Positions 22,111 to 33,900 of a stretch of 64,000 bases of DNA are shown here, piece by piece. Under the pieces are notes generated by a model. That model ran no database searches. It worked only from the letters and a program-made list of their open reading frames with translations, and was not told the DNA's origin. This DNA is from Phytophthora hibernalis (Eukaryota > Oomycota > Peronosporomycetes > Peronosporales > Peronosporaceae): NCBI GenBank assembly GCA_012656075.1, contig JAAKBF010000347.1, positions 62,001 to 126,000 on the forward strand. Reading direction: 5' to 3'. Each line of letters begins with the position of its first letter. Positions within the stretch are counted from its first letter, which is position 1. The translations under genes and the position numbers were made by a program.

Positions 22111-23424
22111 TTAGCCTTGAATGCTCGGCTCCAACGTCTCCATGATGTTTTTGTGCATATTCTGGCTCCAGCGGTCCATATTCTCCCGCAGCTCGTACCA
22201 ACCATCTTTTGAACTGGGAAGCTGGGACAGCGGAGGCGCGAGTGAGACCACAGTGCCAAAACCACCACTTTCTTCTCCTCCAAGCTTTCATCAAATACTC
22301 GGCGAGGATGGTGAGTGTACGATCGGATCTCCATCACGACGTTCGCGTCCTTGCGAATCCGCGTAAGTGGTCGGTACGGATGTCGAAAGTCTTCGTCCAC
22401 AAACTCGGACGCTATCAAACCGTACGCTTCCTGGTCATCTGACCCAGCTTCGTGATAGTCGTGAAAAATGACGGCATTGGATTCCATCTGAAGACCTTTT
22501 CCCGTCGAAGACGCCAAGCGGAGTTGGGTGATGCCAGGTTCCCCACTATCGTCATCCTCACGGACAGTGAGGTGCCCCACCTTCTCCGAAATGCTGATTT
22601 CGCTATTGGACAGGAAGTACACGACGAGATCAAAGACCTGCTTGACGCTCTTCGCAGACTCGAACTGAGACGTGGTGCAGCAAACCGCCCAGTAGTCCCC
22701 CTCGTCATTCTCGAAGCGGCGTTCCTCCGTTATTGCGTTGAGCGGGTTTAGATGCTTCAGCCGTTGACGCACAAAGTGATGAGCATCCTCGAGCTTCAGA
22801 GCCTTCATCGAGCGCAGCACCTCTTGCCGAGACAGCTCGTCTCTAGGTAAAATAAGCGTTCGCTGGATTGGACTTCCACACTGGATACTCTGTAAATACG
22901 AGAATGAGTGACCACAGAAACAAAGAGCTGAACCCCACGTACACAAGCAGTGTAGCCTGACATCGCTGCCTGGACGTCCACGAACACATTCTGCTGCTGC
23001 TTCACCACATTGTGCAGGACGTTCGTGTACACTTCCTTGTACCCGTCTTCGTCTGAGTCATCTTCACGCTTGGGGGCGAATGCGCGTTGCTGCAACTCCC
23101 TCATCTGAGACTGAAGCTGACTCATCTCGACGTGCAGACGACTGATCTCCTCCTACTTAGTACAAAACTGAAGTTTAGTCGACTTGAGAAACGCTCTGTC
23201 TGATATGGACGCACTTTTCGAAGAGTATGTGAGCCCTTACGGTACGCTCGCTTCCTATTCTGTTTCACGCCTGAGACTTCGTCTTCCGAGTGTCCACCGA
23301 TGTCCTCATTGGAGTGGCCGCCGTCGAGCGACGCGGATGGACTGGGGCGTTTCTTGCCCTGGAGAACAGCATTCTTGTCTTTGATCCTCGTCATTTCAGC
23401 TTCTGTTTTTTGGTTCCTTAACAT
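22111..23424 (-). CDS. bZIP-like / START-like oomycete protein
   Basis: Probable nuclear regulator. Exons 23215-23424, 22943-23152 and 22111-22889; introns 23153-23214 and 22890-22942. ATG 23424 starts MLRNQKTEAEM. A basic stretch N-R-K-R-A-Y-R-K-G-S-H-T-L-R-K is joined by splicing to a heptad helix (E-E-I-S-R-L-H-V-E-M-S-Q-L-Q), a bZIP-type arrangement. The basic region diverges from the canonical N-x7-R/K pattern. The C-terminal 270 residues resemble the START-like domain found in many oomycete bZIP/M96-type proteins (recalled family resemblance, not tested). One base is missing in the A run 22258-22261; restored, the frame ends M-E-T-L-E-P-S-I-Q-G at 22111 and totals 399 residues. Without the correction the frame ends at 22047 with an unnatural Arg/Cys-rich tail. 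Confidence 0.7.
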
Positions 23425-23521
23425 TTCAGCCAACGTTAATGTTAAAGACGTGTTACCTCAGTAACTATACAAAACTTCCTTTGTTTACTTTCACGAATGG
23501 TGTATTTTAATAAAAATTCAG

Positions 23522-23925
23522 CACGCTTTTATTTAAGGAACTGACTAGTGGTACAAAACAACACATCCCCGGGATAAAGGGGGTGAAAGCAACTCGCTCG
23601 GCAGGCAGAAACAACGCCTGCGGTTTAAAGATCCGTGTGCGCAGCTCGCGGGCTTAAACCCAGGACCAAGCAGGGTCACACCTAGCTCGGCTTAGGGTTG
23701 TGTCACCGCTCTCAGGGTTTTCAAGGGTGAGGCTCAGGTGTAGTTTTCTGTCGGCATCTCTGACTTTCATGATTTGAAGCAAGATGACATCCGTCCTCCA
23801 GGCGACTTCAAAGTTTATACGATATAGAAAAGACTCTTAATCATACATAACCTCCACAATATATTAAGTTTCAGTAGAGTCGTTTTGTACCACTAGCACG
23901 AGCCTTTATTTAAAAAAGCGTTGTT
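23522..23925. mobile_element. MITE-like element with imperfect terminal inverted repeats
   Basis: CTAGTGGTACAAAAC at about 23545-23559 is inverted at about 23882-23896. The inversion continues imperfectly outward as CGCTTTTATTTAAGG versus its complement, giving arms of about 40 nt. TA dinucleotides flank the inner core (23546-23547 and 23894-23895), compatible with TA target sites. The interior has no coding frame. A palindromic patch (GGTCACAC ... GTGTCACC) lies inside. Superfamily is not assignable from one copy. Confidence 0.55.
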
Positions 23926-24132
23926 CAACATGTACACCGGACCGGTACCGTAATAGGCTCATCGTCCACGACAGAAATTATTTCGTTTGTAGCCCCGCGA
24001 GCTATCGTCTATGGTTTTCTGCCACCACCGAACACAGAAGTTCTGAAGTTCTGTGACAGAACATCATCGTATACGTCCTCCTCAGTGCAAAAACTGAATT
24101 TTGTTTGCTTAGCTAAGCTACACACAAGGAGT

Positions 24133-25852
24133 TTAGTACCACAGTGCCTTGTTCCAGAATAAGCTCTTGGCGTTGGCCAGATCATCGTCCGCAATGGTGA
24201 ACGTGTCGTTGAACACGATCTGAGTGCCCACGCTCGACTCGTTGTACTGCGGCCAGTAGATTTTGTCGTCAGCCCATATGGTGTTGGGGTTACCCGTTAG
24301 CACGAAAGAGAGCAGGTACTTCTGCATCATGACTGCGACCGTAGCGTCCACCGAAGAGCTGCCTCCCATACCGCCAGCGCCGCCAGTCGAGCTGCCGTCC
24401 GTCATTCCCGTACCGCTAGCGTCACCAACCGAGGTCGTGGAGGCACCCGAAGAAGCCGTGGTCGACGTCGTCGTCGTCGTGTCCGATGAAGTAGACAGCG
24501 TGTATGTGCTGTACCAGTAGTAGCTCTGGTCCGTGCCGTGCGTGGCCGTGCTGAGAGCAACTTCAGCGTTCCAGGTCTGGTTGTTGAGGGCGTGCGTCAG
24601 CGCCAGGTTCTTGCCCGTCAAGTCGAACGACTGCTTCATGTCGGCGAAACGGAGACCAGCGCTCTCGTAGTCGTCCTCAGGGTACAGCTCGAGGAGCTCC
24701 TCGACCACATCGTCCGTGATGGCGGGGAAGAAGATGCGGAGGTACGTGGATACGTCCTCCTGTGTGTCGACACCCGAGTACGCTTGGCTGTTCGCCTCGT
24801 GTTGCTCGTGCGAGATCACGCACGGACCAGAGAAGTTGAAGTGGCCCTGGTACAGGTTGGCCTCGTACGTGTCAGGGATGATAAAGCCGTCCACTCGAGG
24901 CTGCATCTGGTACGTGTACTCGTCCACGACGTCGGTCGTGGCATCCGTGAGATTGGTGAAGTCCACTTGACGCATGCATTCGAGGTGGCCACCCTCACAA
25001 CCCACAGCAGAAGAAACGTTCTGCCAGAACTGCTCGCCGTGGTGGTGGCCGGCGCCAGGAACGTAGCCTGGAGACATCACGTACACCTTATGGAAGAGCT
25101 GAGGAGCGTTGCCGCCGAAGCGAGTCATCTGGAACAGCACCTGCGATCCTCCCGCTGAGAACCCCATGGCCGTCACGTCGTCCGGGTTGCCGCCGAAGTT
25201 GCTAATGTACTTTTGCACCCACTGAAGGCGTGCGTCGAGTCCCACACGCACAGGTTGGCGTCGCCGCCTTCATGCTGGTAGGTCGGGCCCGTAGCGAGAC
25301 CCGTGATACCGAGACGGTAGTTGTAGCCGACGAAGATGAAGTCCGTGGACAGGTCGAAGAGGCCCTCGGGCGTGTTCTGCGACTTGGATCCACCCGTGAA
25401 GCCTCCGCCGTACGTCCAGACGACCACCGGTAGGTTGCGGCTCGCAGCGTCGGCGGGGCCCACACGTCTAGGTACAGGCAATCCTCCTCGGATGAGCAGT
25501 CGACGTCAGCGTCGGCGAGGTTGGTGCCGGTGTTGGTCTCAGTCTCAACGTCAGGCCACTCGGGCGCGGCGAAACGAAGATCACCGGTGGGCACTTTAGC
25601 GAAGCGGATGTTCTGGTACTTGTAGTACCCGACGGTGGTGTTTCCGCCGACGGCCTGTACGATGGTGTAGTCGAGCTCGATGGTGGGGAGCGACGAGGAG
25701 CCGCTGCTAGTCGACGTGGTCGTAGCCTGGCTGTTGGAACTAGCAACCGACGTGGTGTTACTCTGCACCGTGCCGAGCGCGTAGGTGCTGCTGCCAGCCA
25801 TAGCAGGAGCCACGATCGCGGCAGCGGCCATCAGAAGAGCGTACACGCGCAT
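24133..25852 (-). CDS. Secreted type-B carboxylesterase/lipase
   Basis: Alpha/beta-hydrolase for ester bonds, probably exported. The start MRVYALLMAAAAIVAPAMAG is a clear signal peptide. Catalytic features: oxyanion loop Y-G-G-G-F-T-G-G-S, nucleophile elbow G-F-S-A-G-G (about 25150-25170), and a late T-H-G-T-D-Q-S-Y-Y segment (about 24520-24545) carrying the likely catalytic His; the acid residue is not certain. Many N-x-[ST] sequons. A Ser/Thr/Gly-rich insertion of about 55 residues (coding about 24340-24510) interrupts the C-terminal part. Frame breaks at the G run 25455-25458 and near 25249; with both bases added the total is 1722 nt (573 residues). ATG 25852 is followed by the signal peptide and preceded by an excellent Inr/FPR motif. 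Confidence 0.9.
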
Positions 25853-25894
25853 GCTGAATGGAGTCGGTGGTGGTGTTTTCGGAGATTGGATGCA

Positions 25895-25913
25895 GGCAAA
25901 TTGAAAAGTGAGC
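25895..25913 (-). promoter_or_regulatory. Inr + FPR core promoter of the carboxylesterase gene
   Basis: Minus strand GCTCACTTTTCAATTTGCC is a near-ideal oomycete initiator plus flanking promoter region, 43-61 nt before ATG 25852. Confidence 0.75.
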
Positions 25914-27158
25914 GTGACCTGGGTGACTCGGCTCTGAGTGATCCACTTGGCACACGAGTTTGGATGATGGGGAGGATCAAGCGCACAACCGCAGATAACT
26001 GCGCGCGTGTGACATCAGTCTGCCTTTAATGCCTGGTCTTCACGTGTTCCTGTCCAGGTGCGAGCGTGGACGACGGGGTTGTTTGGGAATGGCCAGCCAG
26101 GTGGAACGCGCTGCTGAGCGCGGCATAAACCAACATATTCTGTGATTACTCCCAGGGTGTAGATTTCAAAACACGATGCGTCCACACGGGACCTTTGGAA
26201 TCGACTCTGTGAATGTGTACATGAATACAACGCTCAGGTTTTTGGACAGCGTCAGCGAATGCGGCAACTTGCTTATCGCCGCTTCACGCAAATGGTAACT
26301 TGCATGGGATACATGTACGGTACAGCCGAGAAGGAAGGAGAAGTGGCCTGCGTGGTGAATTTCCAGCGAGATCCGACTCAACGATGTGCTACATAAACCT
26401 TGCAAAACGCGCCAATGGGTTGTTCATCGCTCATCTTGCGAGTGATGAACGACGGCGCTGGCTCGGCTGATCCGGCAGATGGATCTCGAGCTCCGAGTCA
26501 GAGCGCCAATCTGTATGCACCGAAGCCGATCAAAAACTATAATACATGTACAGTAGCTCGTTGTGCCCAGGCGTCGTCACATGTGTGTGGCTGTCCAAGA
26601 CGCCTCTTGTTCATCGGCATGGTCAAGGATGAAAGCGGAAGCTTTATGTCCGATCTTGACCAAGACAAATGTCGTGAGTCATCTGCGTTATCATACCACC
26701 CAGCAACATGCTTCTTCGGTGCCTGGATTCTGGATCGCTGTCCAACGGATGGATCCACCTACATCGGTAGCGAATATAAGCGACGCAGTTGCGCGCATAA
26801 CGAAATGTAGAGCGTTGGAAAATTTCTCTAGCAATGAGCACGTGTGTCATACAGTATGGTAGTACATATATTTTAATACTTCGAGGTATTAAATTCATAT
26901 ATTGTCCTTTGCAAAGCACAATACCTGTACAGTACAGGCTGTACAGTAACGTTATCGGCAAACCTACGCTACGACTGTAGAAAAGAGTACGTGTTGGACC
27001 GTTTGGCAATCTCATTCACGGTGACGATCCATTAATCTTCCTCATCAGTGAAAGTTCGGAAGATCTGCTGTGCTGTCCAACTTACGACACGCAAAATATC
27101 CATGAGGTATGCTTCACTGCGGCAGTTCCTATGCTTCGCGTTTAACACACCAGATTGA
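25914..27158. other. Intergenic region
   Basis: No supported gene. TACATGTA palindromes at 26310-26317 and 26543-26550. The longest frame (26400-26810, plus) lacks composition or motif support and is treated as chance. Confidence 0.5.
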
Positions 27159-27176
27159 GTCACTTTTCAATTTGCC
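27159..27176 (+). promoter_or_regulatory. Inr + FPR-like motif ahead of the Ca2+-ATPase fragment
   Basis: TCACTTTTCAATTTGCC is the same 17-mer as in the esterase promoter, here on the plus strand about 65 nt before ATG 27240. Confidence 0.5.
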
Positions 27177-27239
27177 TCAAAGCGAGACATCACCTTCACC
27201 CCAACACATTTTCAGGCGAAACCCTACAAACGCCTTATT

Positions 27240-27509
27240 ATGGACACCATGGGAGCACTGGCATTAGGCACGGAAGCTCCCACCGAAGCCTTATTGGATC
27301 GGTGCACGTACAAGAAATCCGCAAAGCTCTTAGGAAGGTGTATGGTGAAGAACATCGCTGTGCAGTCGGTTTTTCAGCTGCTGCTTGTGTTCATATTACC
27401 CATTTATGGCGCGGAACAATTTGGTTATCATGACGGGAACGAATGTGCTGCATGGGAGCAGGGGGGCTTCCTAAAACACTATTGCAATAATATGGGAGGC
27501 AGTCGATGA
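27240..27509 (+). pseudogene. Fragment of a P-type Ca2+-ATPase (PMCA/ACA type)
   Basis: 89 residues matching the region around the M6-M8 segment of P2B Ca2+-ATPases: M-D-T-M-G-A-L-A-L-G-T-E-A-P-T, then L-L-G-R-C-M-V-K-N-I and a hydrophobic helix. Everything upstream (nucleotide-binding, phosphorylation and actuator domains) is absent, and similarity fades after W-E-Q-G-G. It stops 8 bp before the left end of a Mutator-like element and directly abuts its target duplication. It cannot be a pump. It may be a relic left by rearrangement in the repeat nest. Confidence 0.8.
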
Positions 27510-27792
27510 AATAAATATGGCGACTGTTGGAGGCCATGATTATACATGTAGTACTGTAAGTACCCATGATTTGATCCATGATTCAACTACTTTTGTAAGA
27601 CCAAACTTGTATTTTGTAAGCCAGCGTAAGACAGATGTCGTATTATTTCTCGACAAAACTTTTGACGAGAGCCAATAAAATAGTATAGTGCAGTGTTCAA
27701 TGAGTTGCGAGGAGAGCCCGTAGCCTGGTCGTCTTACGGCCCAAATCCGTATCCTATTGGTTCAAATTTCGACAAGCCACGTTGAAGCGAAC

Positions 27793-29835
27793 ATGGCGAC
27801 CGTCAGCCATGGCCTGGGCTCGGCAAGACCTCCCGCACAACGACGTCGGGCCCAAGCCCGGACACCTGCACCTGGAACTCCCAATGCTGCAGACGTCCGT
27901 GATGCTTGCACAGCATCATCAACAAAAAGGCCTACAAGAGTTACGTCAAGGGAATTACCAGGTGGATTAAGGATAAATTGTCATCCCCTGAAAGCTACTT
28001 TGATGCCGACGGTGGAATTAATGTGGATATGTTCAAGGCATCTCACTTTGAAACGCTTCTACTTGATAAGATGAACTCAAACTCGCTTAAAGTATCGAAT
28101 CTAAGTGGCTACCGAAGTGCTGTTTGGGATATATATCGACGGAAGAAGATTCCACTCCCTCCCGAGTACACAGACGATCTAAAAATCTTTTTTCGTGGGC
28201 TGAAGCGGATTGAAGCGGATAATGATCAAAATGGGACTGGACGCACCACAGGAAAGCGCCCTCATTCCTTCTCCCTCTACAAAGTTCTCTGCAAGAAAAC
28301 GATTGACATGCTTGATAGTGGATTCGCTCATTTGTACATTGTGCTGTAGTGGAATTTAATGTGCAGATCTAAGTCGATAGAAACAGTGCACGTGACGCAT
28401 CTAAATTGTGTTGACGACAGCATTGGCTGTATTCTTCACAAAACTAAGACCAATCAAGAGGGCAGTGGCCCAAAAGACCCCGACATATTTACAGCAACCC
28501 GCTATATCCAAGCATATGCTGTATTTTGGCTTTTGGCATTTATTTCGCGTCAAACCCAACGCTAGGTACTGGTAAGCTTTTTCCCGGCTCGAATGAGAAA
28601 AGCAGATTTTCAAAGAAGCTGGGAGTGCTATTACAGGAGGAGACCAGTGACAAGACATATGGCACACATTCTATACGAAAAGGGGTGGCTACTTTTGCTT
28701 CAAGTGGAAGTACTGGTGGTCCGTCAATGGCAAGTGTGTGTCTGCGCTGCGGGTGGTCGCTGGGTGGAGTACAAGACCGCTACATTCGCTACGAATCTGC
28801 AGGTGACCAGTTCCTGGGTCGTGTTGTGGCAGGGCTTCCACTCAACTCGCCCGATTTTGCTGTACTACCACCACACTTTGCTGAAGTAAACGACAGTGCT
28901 ATTGACGCAGCACTACAGGTAATGTTTCCAACAATGAGTAAGGACACAAATATGCACCCGATTTTAGCACTCTGTTTGGCATCACTGGTCGAGCACGCCA
29001 CATTCCTGAGGCAAACAATACCAGTCAAGCACCCAGTATTGACCTCGGCCGTATTTCGGGACGACAATTTAATGGATTCGCTGCAACACAAACTGGTGCG
29101 TGGTAATATGTCCTCGCTGCCCCCAACAGGAATTCCGCCATATATTCATCTATATGAGCAGCAGCGGGAGACTCAAAAAGCCGTTGAACGCATGCCTGAT
29201 GTACTGTTGAGCGGGATCTCGAAAATTTTGGACGAAAAGGGGTTGGAACTGGAGCAATGAGGAAAGAGGAGCTCCAGTCTACCATACGTGAGCTCCTTAC
29301 TGAAACGGGGCTGTATCAAAGGGCCAGAGTCCAGACAGAGGCGTGTCCCCAAGCAAATCAAGGCACAATCATTTACTGGAGTCGAGATGGTAAGTTTCAT
29401 CGACTGCCAGAAGATTTTGAGTTTCCTGACGTTGATGCTCTTGGTGTCTGGCACCTGTGGTGGTTTGGAAATGCATCTATGGGTTATCCTCTATTTAAAG
29501 GTTTGCAGCCGTCTGACTTTGCCACGAAAATCAAACGTATGCGGTATTCAGAGTGGACAACATGGGTGAAACATCTACGCGATGCAGTAAAGTCTGCCAC
29601 TGGGCGAGATCTCAAGCCACATCAGAGTCAACATGAAGCCGACGTTCTTTTCGACACAGCAATCAAAAACGTGCCCATGAAGATGGCATCAGACGGAAAG
29701 ACACCTAGTAGGGCGGATCGAGCAGCAACAACACTTCGACGGATCCGAGAAGCTCTTCATCAAGCAAATCCCGAGGTGCGAACCGTGCCATTCCGTCGTC
29801 GAAAGCGCAGGGCAACTAATGAGCTTCACGACTAA
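27793..29835 (+). mobile_element. Crypton-type tyrosine recombinase element, degenerate
   Basis: Encoded recombinase of the Crypton class (C..R, H-x-x-R, Y). Visible: N-terminal helical core-binding region Y-K-S-Y-V-K-G-I-T-R-W; first Arg in M-C-R-S-K-S-I; G-T-H-S-I-R-K-G (H-x-x-R); and Y in Q-D-R-Y-I-R-Y. ATG 27793 is a candidate start. The frame shifts before 27906; TAG at 28347-28349 replaces a codon in V-L-Q-W-N-L-M; one base is missing in the C run 28478-28481; and another in AA 29256-29257. That last site, restored, fuses the recombinase to a further 192 residues ending R-R-A-T-N-E-L-H-D. Cryptons lack long terminal repeats, so exact ends are not visible. It lies inside MULE A. Confidence 0.8.
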
Positions 29836-30042
29836 TCAACTCATTTTTATCCAATCAAATTGATTTATTTTCCAGTAACCGATCCGTCTTACGAATGCTC
29901 GACACAAGTGATTAATCCTGGATACGCTTTTCGTTTTTATAACGAGTTTCATATGGAGAAGATTCATTGAGGACGAGGAAGATACAAATGTGTGGAGGAG
30001 AATTCATCCATGATTAATGCATGAATAATCATGTATTAGTAA

Positions 30043-30811
30043 GATAGAGATTCAGAGGGTCTATTAAGCTACTTATCACTCAATGATCGTCTGTAGGTTC
30101 CTCATCCACCATGACTGTATCTTTCTTCTCCGCCTCGCTTTCTCGTTCTGCTGGTTCGATACTTCGGGCTTCACGGCGGGCACTCCTCGAAGGGCACGTG
30201 GGTCCGTTGACCAAGTCCGGGGTTAGATTGGTGCGCACTATTGACCGGATGACTAGGATGCTCGCGCATTCGGAGCAGTCTACTTTCAGGGGACAGCGGA
30301 CGCCAAGAAGGGAGTGCTACCGGTATTTCTCTGGCAGTCCCGACGGGCAATCATGACGTAATCCCTGGCCTCTTCCAGCTTTCAGGAAGACAATCGAGCG
30401 CAGACTCGTCTTGGTACACCGCTGGACAGGATGACCTGGGCTGGTGCTTTCTGTACATATACGACCGGTACTGGATCTCAACGGGGTCATCACGTTCTTG
30501 GGGGAGTTCTCTTCGTGAGACCGGGGTTCGCGCTCGGCGAACAGGTCGGCGGCTTGGAGTAGATCCAGAAGAGTGGGAACTAGTTGGGTGCTGGGTCGTC
30601 GATCTCTGTCAACAGGCCCCGCTCCCCGGGATATCCTGCGGATCGCTCTCCTTCCGGGTCGCACACTGCGCTGCCTCCCGTAGCGCACGCAGTGAAGCGA
30701 ATGCCTCCCCTTTTAACCTTGGCCCCACTATGGGGCTTCCCGCCCAAGGTCAGGGGGCCAATTGTCTGGCTCTTTGGAGGTTTTCGTCTCTTGCCGTTAA
30801 TTGGGAAGTAT
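30043..30811. mobile_element. Insertion of unknown type inside MULE A, flanked by 17-bp direct repeats
   Basis: TAATCATGTATTAGTAA occurs at 30026-30042 and again at 30812-30828, bracketing a 769-bp block of higher GC than its surroundings. The block has open stretches on both strands (30111-30356 plus; 30317-30688 minus, Arg/Ser/Pro-rich) but no recognised domain. The direct repeats look like a target-site duplication, which would fit a truncated retroelement. Confidence 0.45.
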
Positions 30812-30922
30812 TAATCATGTATTAGTAATGGATCATACATGCATCGATAAGGGCCGTGTGATATTTTGTAGAACGAGTTGAAATCAAAGCGTTTACTAGA
30901 TCACTCACCATCCTAAGTAAGA

Positions 30923-33900
30923 CTACTGAGCAACTTGAGTAGGCGCGACTTCATCCGTTTCCTCCTTCTCATCATCTTCAGCTGATGGTGGCATTTTCTC
31001 CTCCAGTTCAGTATCTTCCGCTTCCTGCGTCGGCTTGACAGGGAGAAGGCATCCAGTAAGCATGTAGTAGAATAACTCGAAGCGTCGTCTCGTAAGCGCA
31101 TTGGCGCTCATATCCAGAGGCGGCCCTGGAAGTACCTGTCGGATAAACATCCAGCACACGAACACTCCACAGCTATACGCATCGAACTGGATAGGGTTGT
31201 TCTGGAGGATGACGTCAAACTGCTCCAGTCCGTTGATTGATCTTGAGATTTAAAGCGATAGCCTTCGCAGCGCTCATGTACGGCGCCTGGTTCAGGGGTC
31301 GTAGTAATAAATGCGTTTCGCGTTCACCTTGACCGCCAGACAATACCAGTGTGCGTTGCTGAAATTCAAGGGGACCAGCACGGTGTCCACACTGGTTTCT
31401 TTATTTTGAGTAAGAACGCAATCACGCGTGCGTTTATCCACAAGTTGGACGTTCATGTTACGCGTCCGCTTCAATTTGCACGATGCAGACTGGATTCCGC
31501 CAAATCTACGCGCAGGGTAGTCATTGACCAGGCGCAGGCACAACGCCATGATGGACGCATCTATGAGCCAGGTCGGTGGGATTGCTCGATATAACATGGC
31601 ATACTCAAACTCAGGCTGGTCGGGGAGTCCTTGGATATGAGTGTACGGGTATGTTGTTGAGATCTCCGAGGCCACTTTGTTTCCATATGCGTGATACTCG
31701 GCGGGCAGCGCCGGAATTCCTTCTTCTGTCAACCACTTATGCATGGCTAAACCGAGTTGGACACAGTCCTTCAGGTTTTGCATTCGTTTGAAAGTCTGAA
31801 TCTGCTCCCGTGAGAATTGACCAACTCGTTGATTTGAACGACTTCGACAGTTGTCGTAGGATCTTTCGCTTTTCCAGACGTTTCTCCCTGAGAGGCATCG
31901 ATGACGATTGCGTCTTCACTCGAGTTAGACACTGAAAATGCCGTCATACACGCATCTAACAGCTTCGACGGCAAATTGTAGAACGGATCCAGGATTAAAA
32001 CAGGATTCTTCAAACGCTTAAACTTGGGCTTTCTTCTCTCTGCTTCAGTGTATTTCACGATAACACCCGACAGTCTACGCTCGGTTTCGATCAATGTGGG
32101 CTTTTCCGCATCCAAAGATTCCAATAAGGCTTTCAACGTAACCTCTCCGGCATTTAAGCGACCATGCTCAGCAGCCTCATACCACTTTCGGTCCGATCGT
32201 TCACCCGCGACAGTCTTCTTCTTCAACGTCTTGGGGCCCCCACTTTTCTTGCCTTCGGGTTTAGACGAAAAGAAATCGCATTGGACTCCGCAGAACCCTC
32301 CTCGCATCCTCGTCGCTTTGGCCGGTGCCCTCCTCGTTATCTTCTTCACTGGAACTTATCCCGAACTCTTTCTTCACATGCGCATCACATTTAGTCATTT
32401 TCGACTCTACCGATTGTGTGATTGTACGTGTCGTATCGAAACCTCTTTTCTGTTGACGTACGTTCCTCCATTGCGCCAGCACGAAAGCCAACATTTCAGA
32501 GAACTCGGTTTCGTCCTCGATATCCGCCATTGCGTTGGCGATGAGATGTGTTGCACGCACAGCTTCGCGGTATCGCTCGAATGTGTTTTCATCTCCAGCT
32601 TACATTTCCCCATAGCTGAACGACCGAAAAGTTCATACGAAAATTGCTTGATCTTACGAAGCTCAGGTGCTTGGCTCGTCCATCTATGTCGCGATCAAGA
32701 ATGGCCATTGAAAAATCGTGTATCCAAACAGGATATAATCATGGAAACATCATGAATTTGTCATGGAGTAATCATGAATCCGCCACAAAAATCATGGTTT
32801 TTCATGGAAAAATTAAAAGATTATAACGTCAGCCATGTACCCGTTGAATATGTCATGAATGTGCATGTGTTCACGCAGCTAGGATCGATGCGAATCAATG
32901 GAATCACTGTTCCAGTTACCTTCTTCACTTTCCGGTAGGCAATCACATGACGACAAGGGAGTTTCATCGACCGTGCGAACTCACAAGCACACTCCCATTT
33001 GTCGATCCTAAACTGGTGTACAGAGCGTTTTCCGGACACGTGCACTACGCCTTCTTCATTTGCGTCTTCGGAAAAGTGATACATGGCCGCCTTTCAAGAG
33101 CCCGTGCGTATTCCACCTCCACGTGAGAAGCCTCAAAGTGTGTCGTGAACCGGAGAATATTGGCCATCTCTTCGTCATACTTAGAGTTGACAAAGTGTCC
33201 AATTCGAGAGACCCTATACTAGTACTCGTTTTGAACGCGACGGTCGTGTGCCACCAACACTTTTACACATGCAGACATGCTCATCGAGCCATCAACACCG
33301 TCCTTCAGCTTTCCAAAAGCTTTCAAGCCTGTTGTTTGTGTGATTCTTGGAGTATGGCAGATGAGCTCTACGGTACATTACCCAGCGGTCTTGACTAGCA
33401 TCCCAATTCTTTTCGAAGTACGCACAAAAATCCTGGAGACCAATGCGCTCACATATACCCTGCAGCGATGTATGAGCCGTTGCGTATTCCTCTTCTGACA
33501 GGGCGTACACCATCTTGTGAACCGTTGCGTCAACTTGACTCGCATCATCGCCGGATATCTTGCCAAATTCCGGCTTGGCGCGCATCTCCTTGAGATATTT
33601 AATGACGTGGAAGTGACAGATCAGGGAAATCGGTCTCCAGAACACGAATCTCGTTTAAGTCCTTATCCACCACGATAACGCGTAGCAAATCAATTCGTGT
33701 AGGATGTAATCTCTTGAAATGATCAATCGCTCGCTCCATGTGCCAGTCTCCATTAGCCTCAATCAACGAATGCTGGACGACAGAGCCTTCACCGAACTCA
33801 TTCATAGCCATGAATGTGAGAAGTTGGTAGTTGTAATTGTCAACAAAAATCATGGGTCAATACTGCACTAAATCCTGGTAAAATCATGGATAAATAAAAC

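Noticed and set aside
24538..25158. 206-residue plus-strand open frame over the esterase
   Set aside because: It is the antisense shadow of the esterase; Arg/Val-rich composition and no motif.
26400..26810. 136-residue plus-strand frame
   Set aside because: No domain, odd composition, no promoter or splice support.
30111..30688. Possible retroviral-type Gag fragment
   Set aside because: Composition is suggestive, but no zinc knuckle, protease or reverse-transcriptase motif is seen; kept only as an insertion of unknown type.
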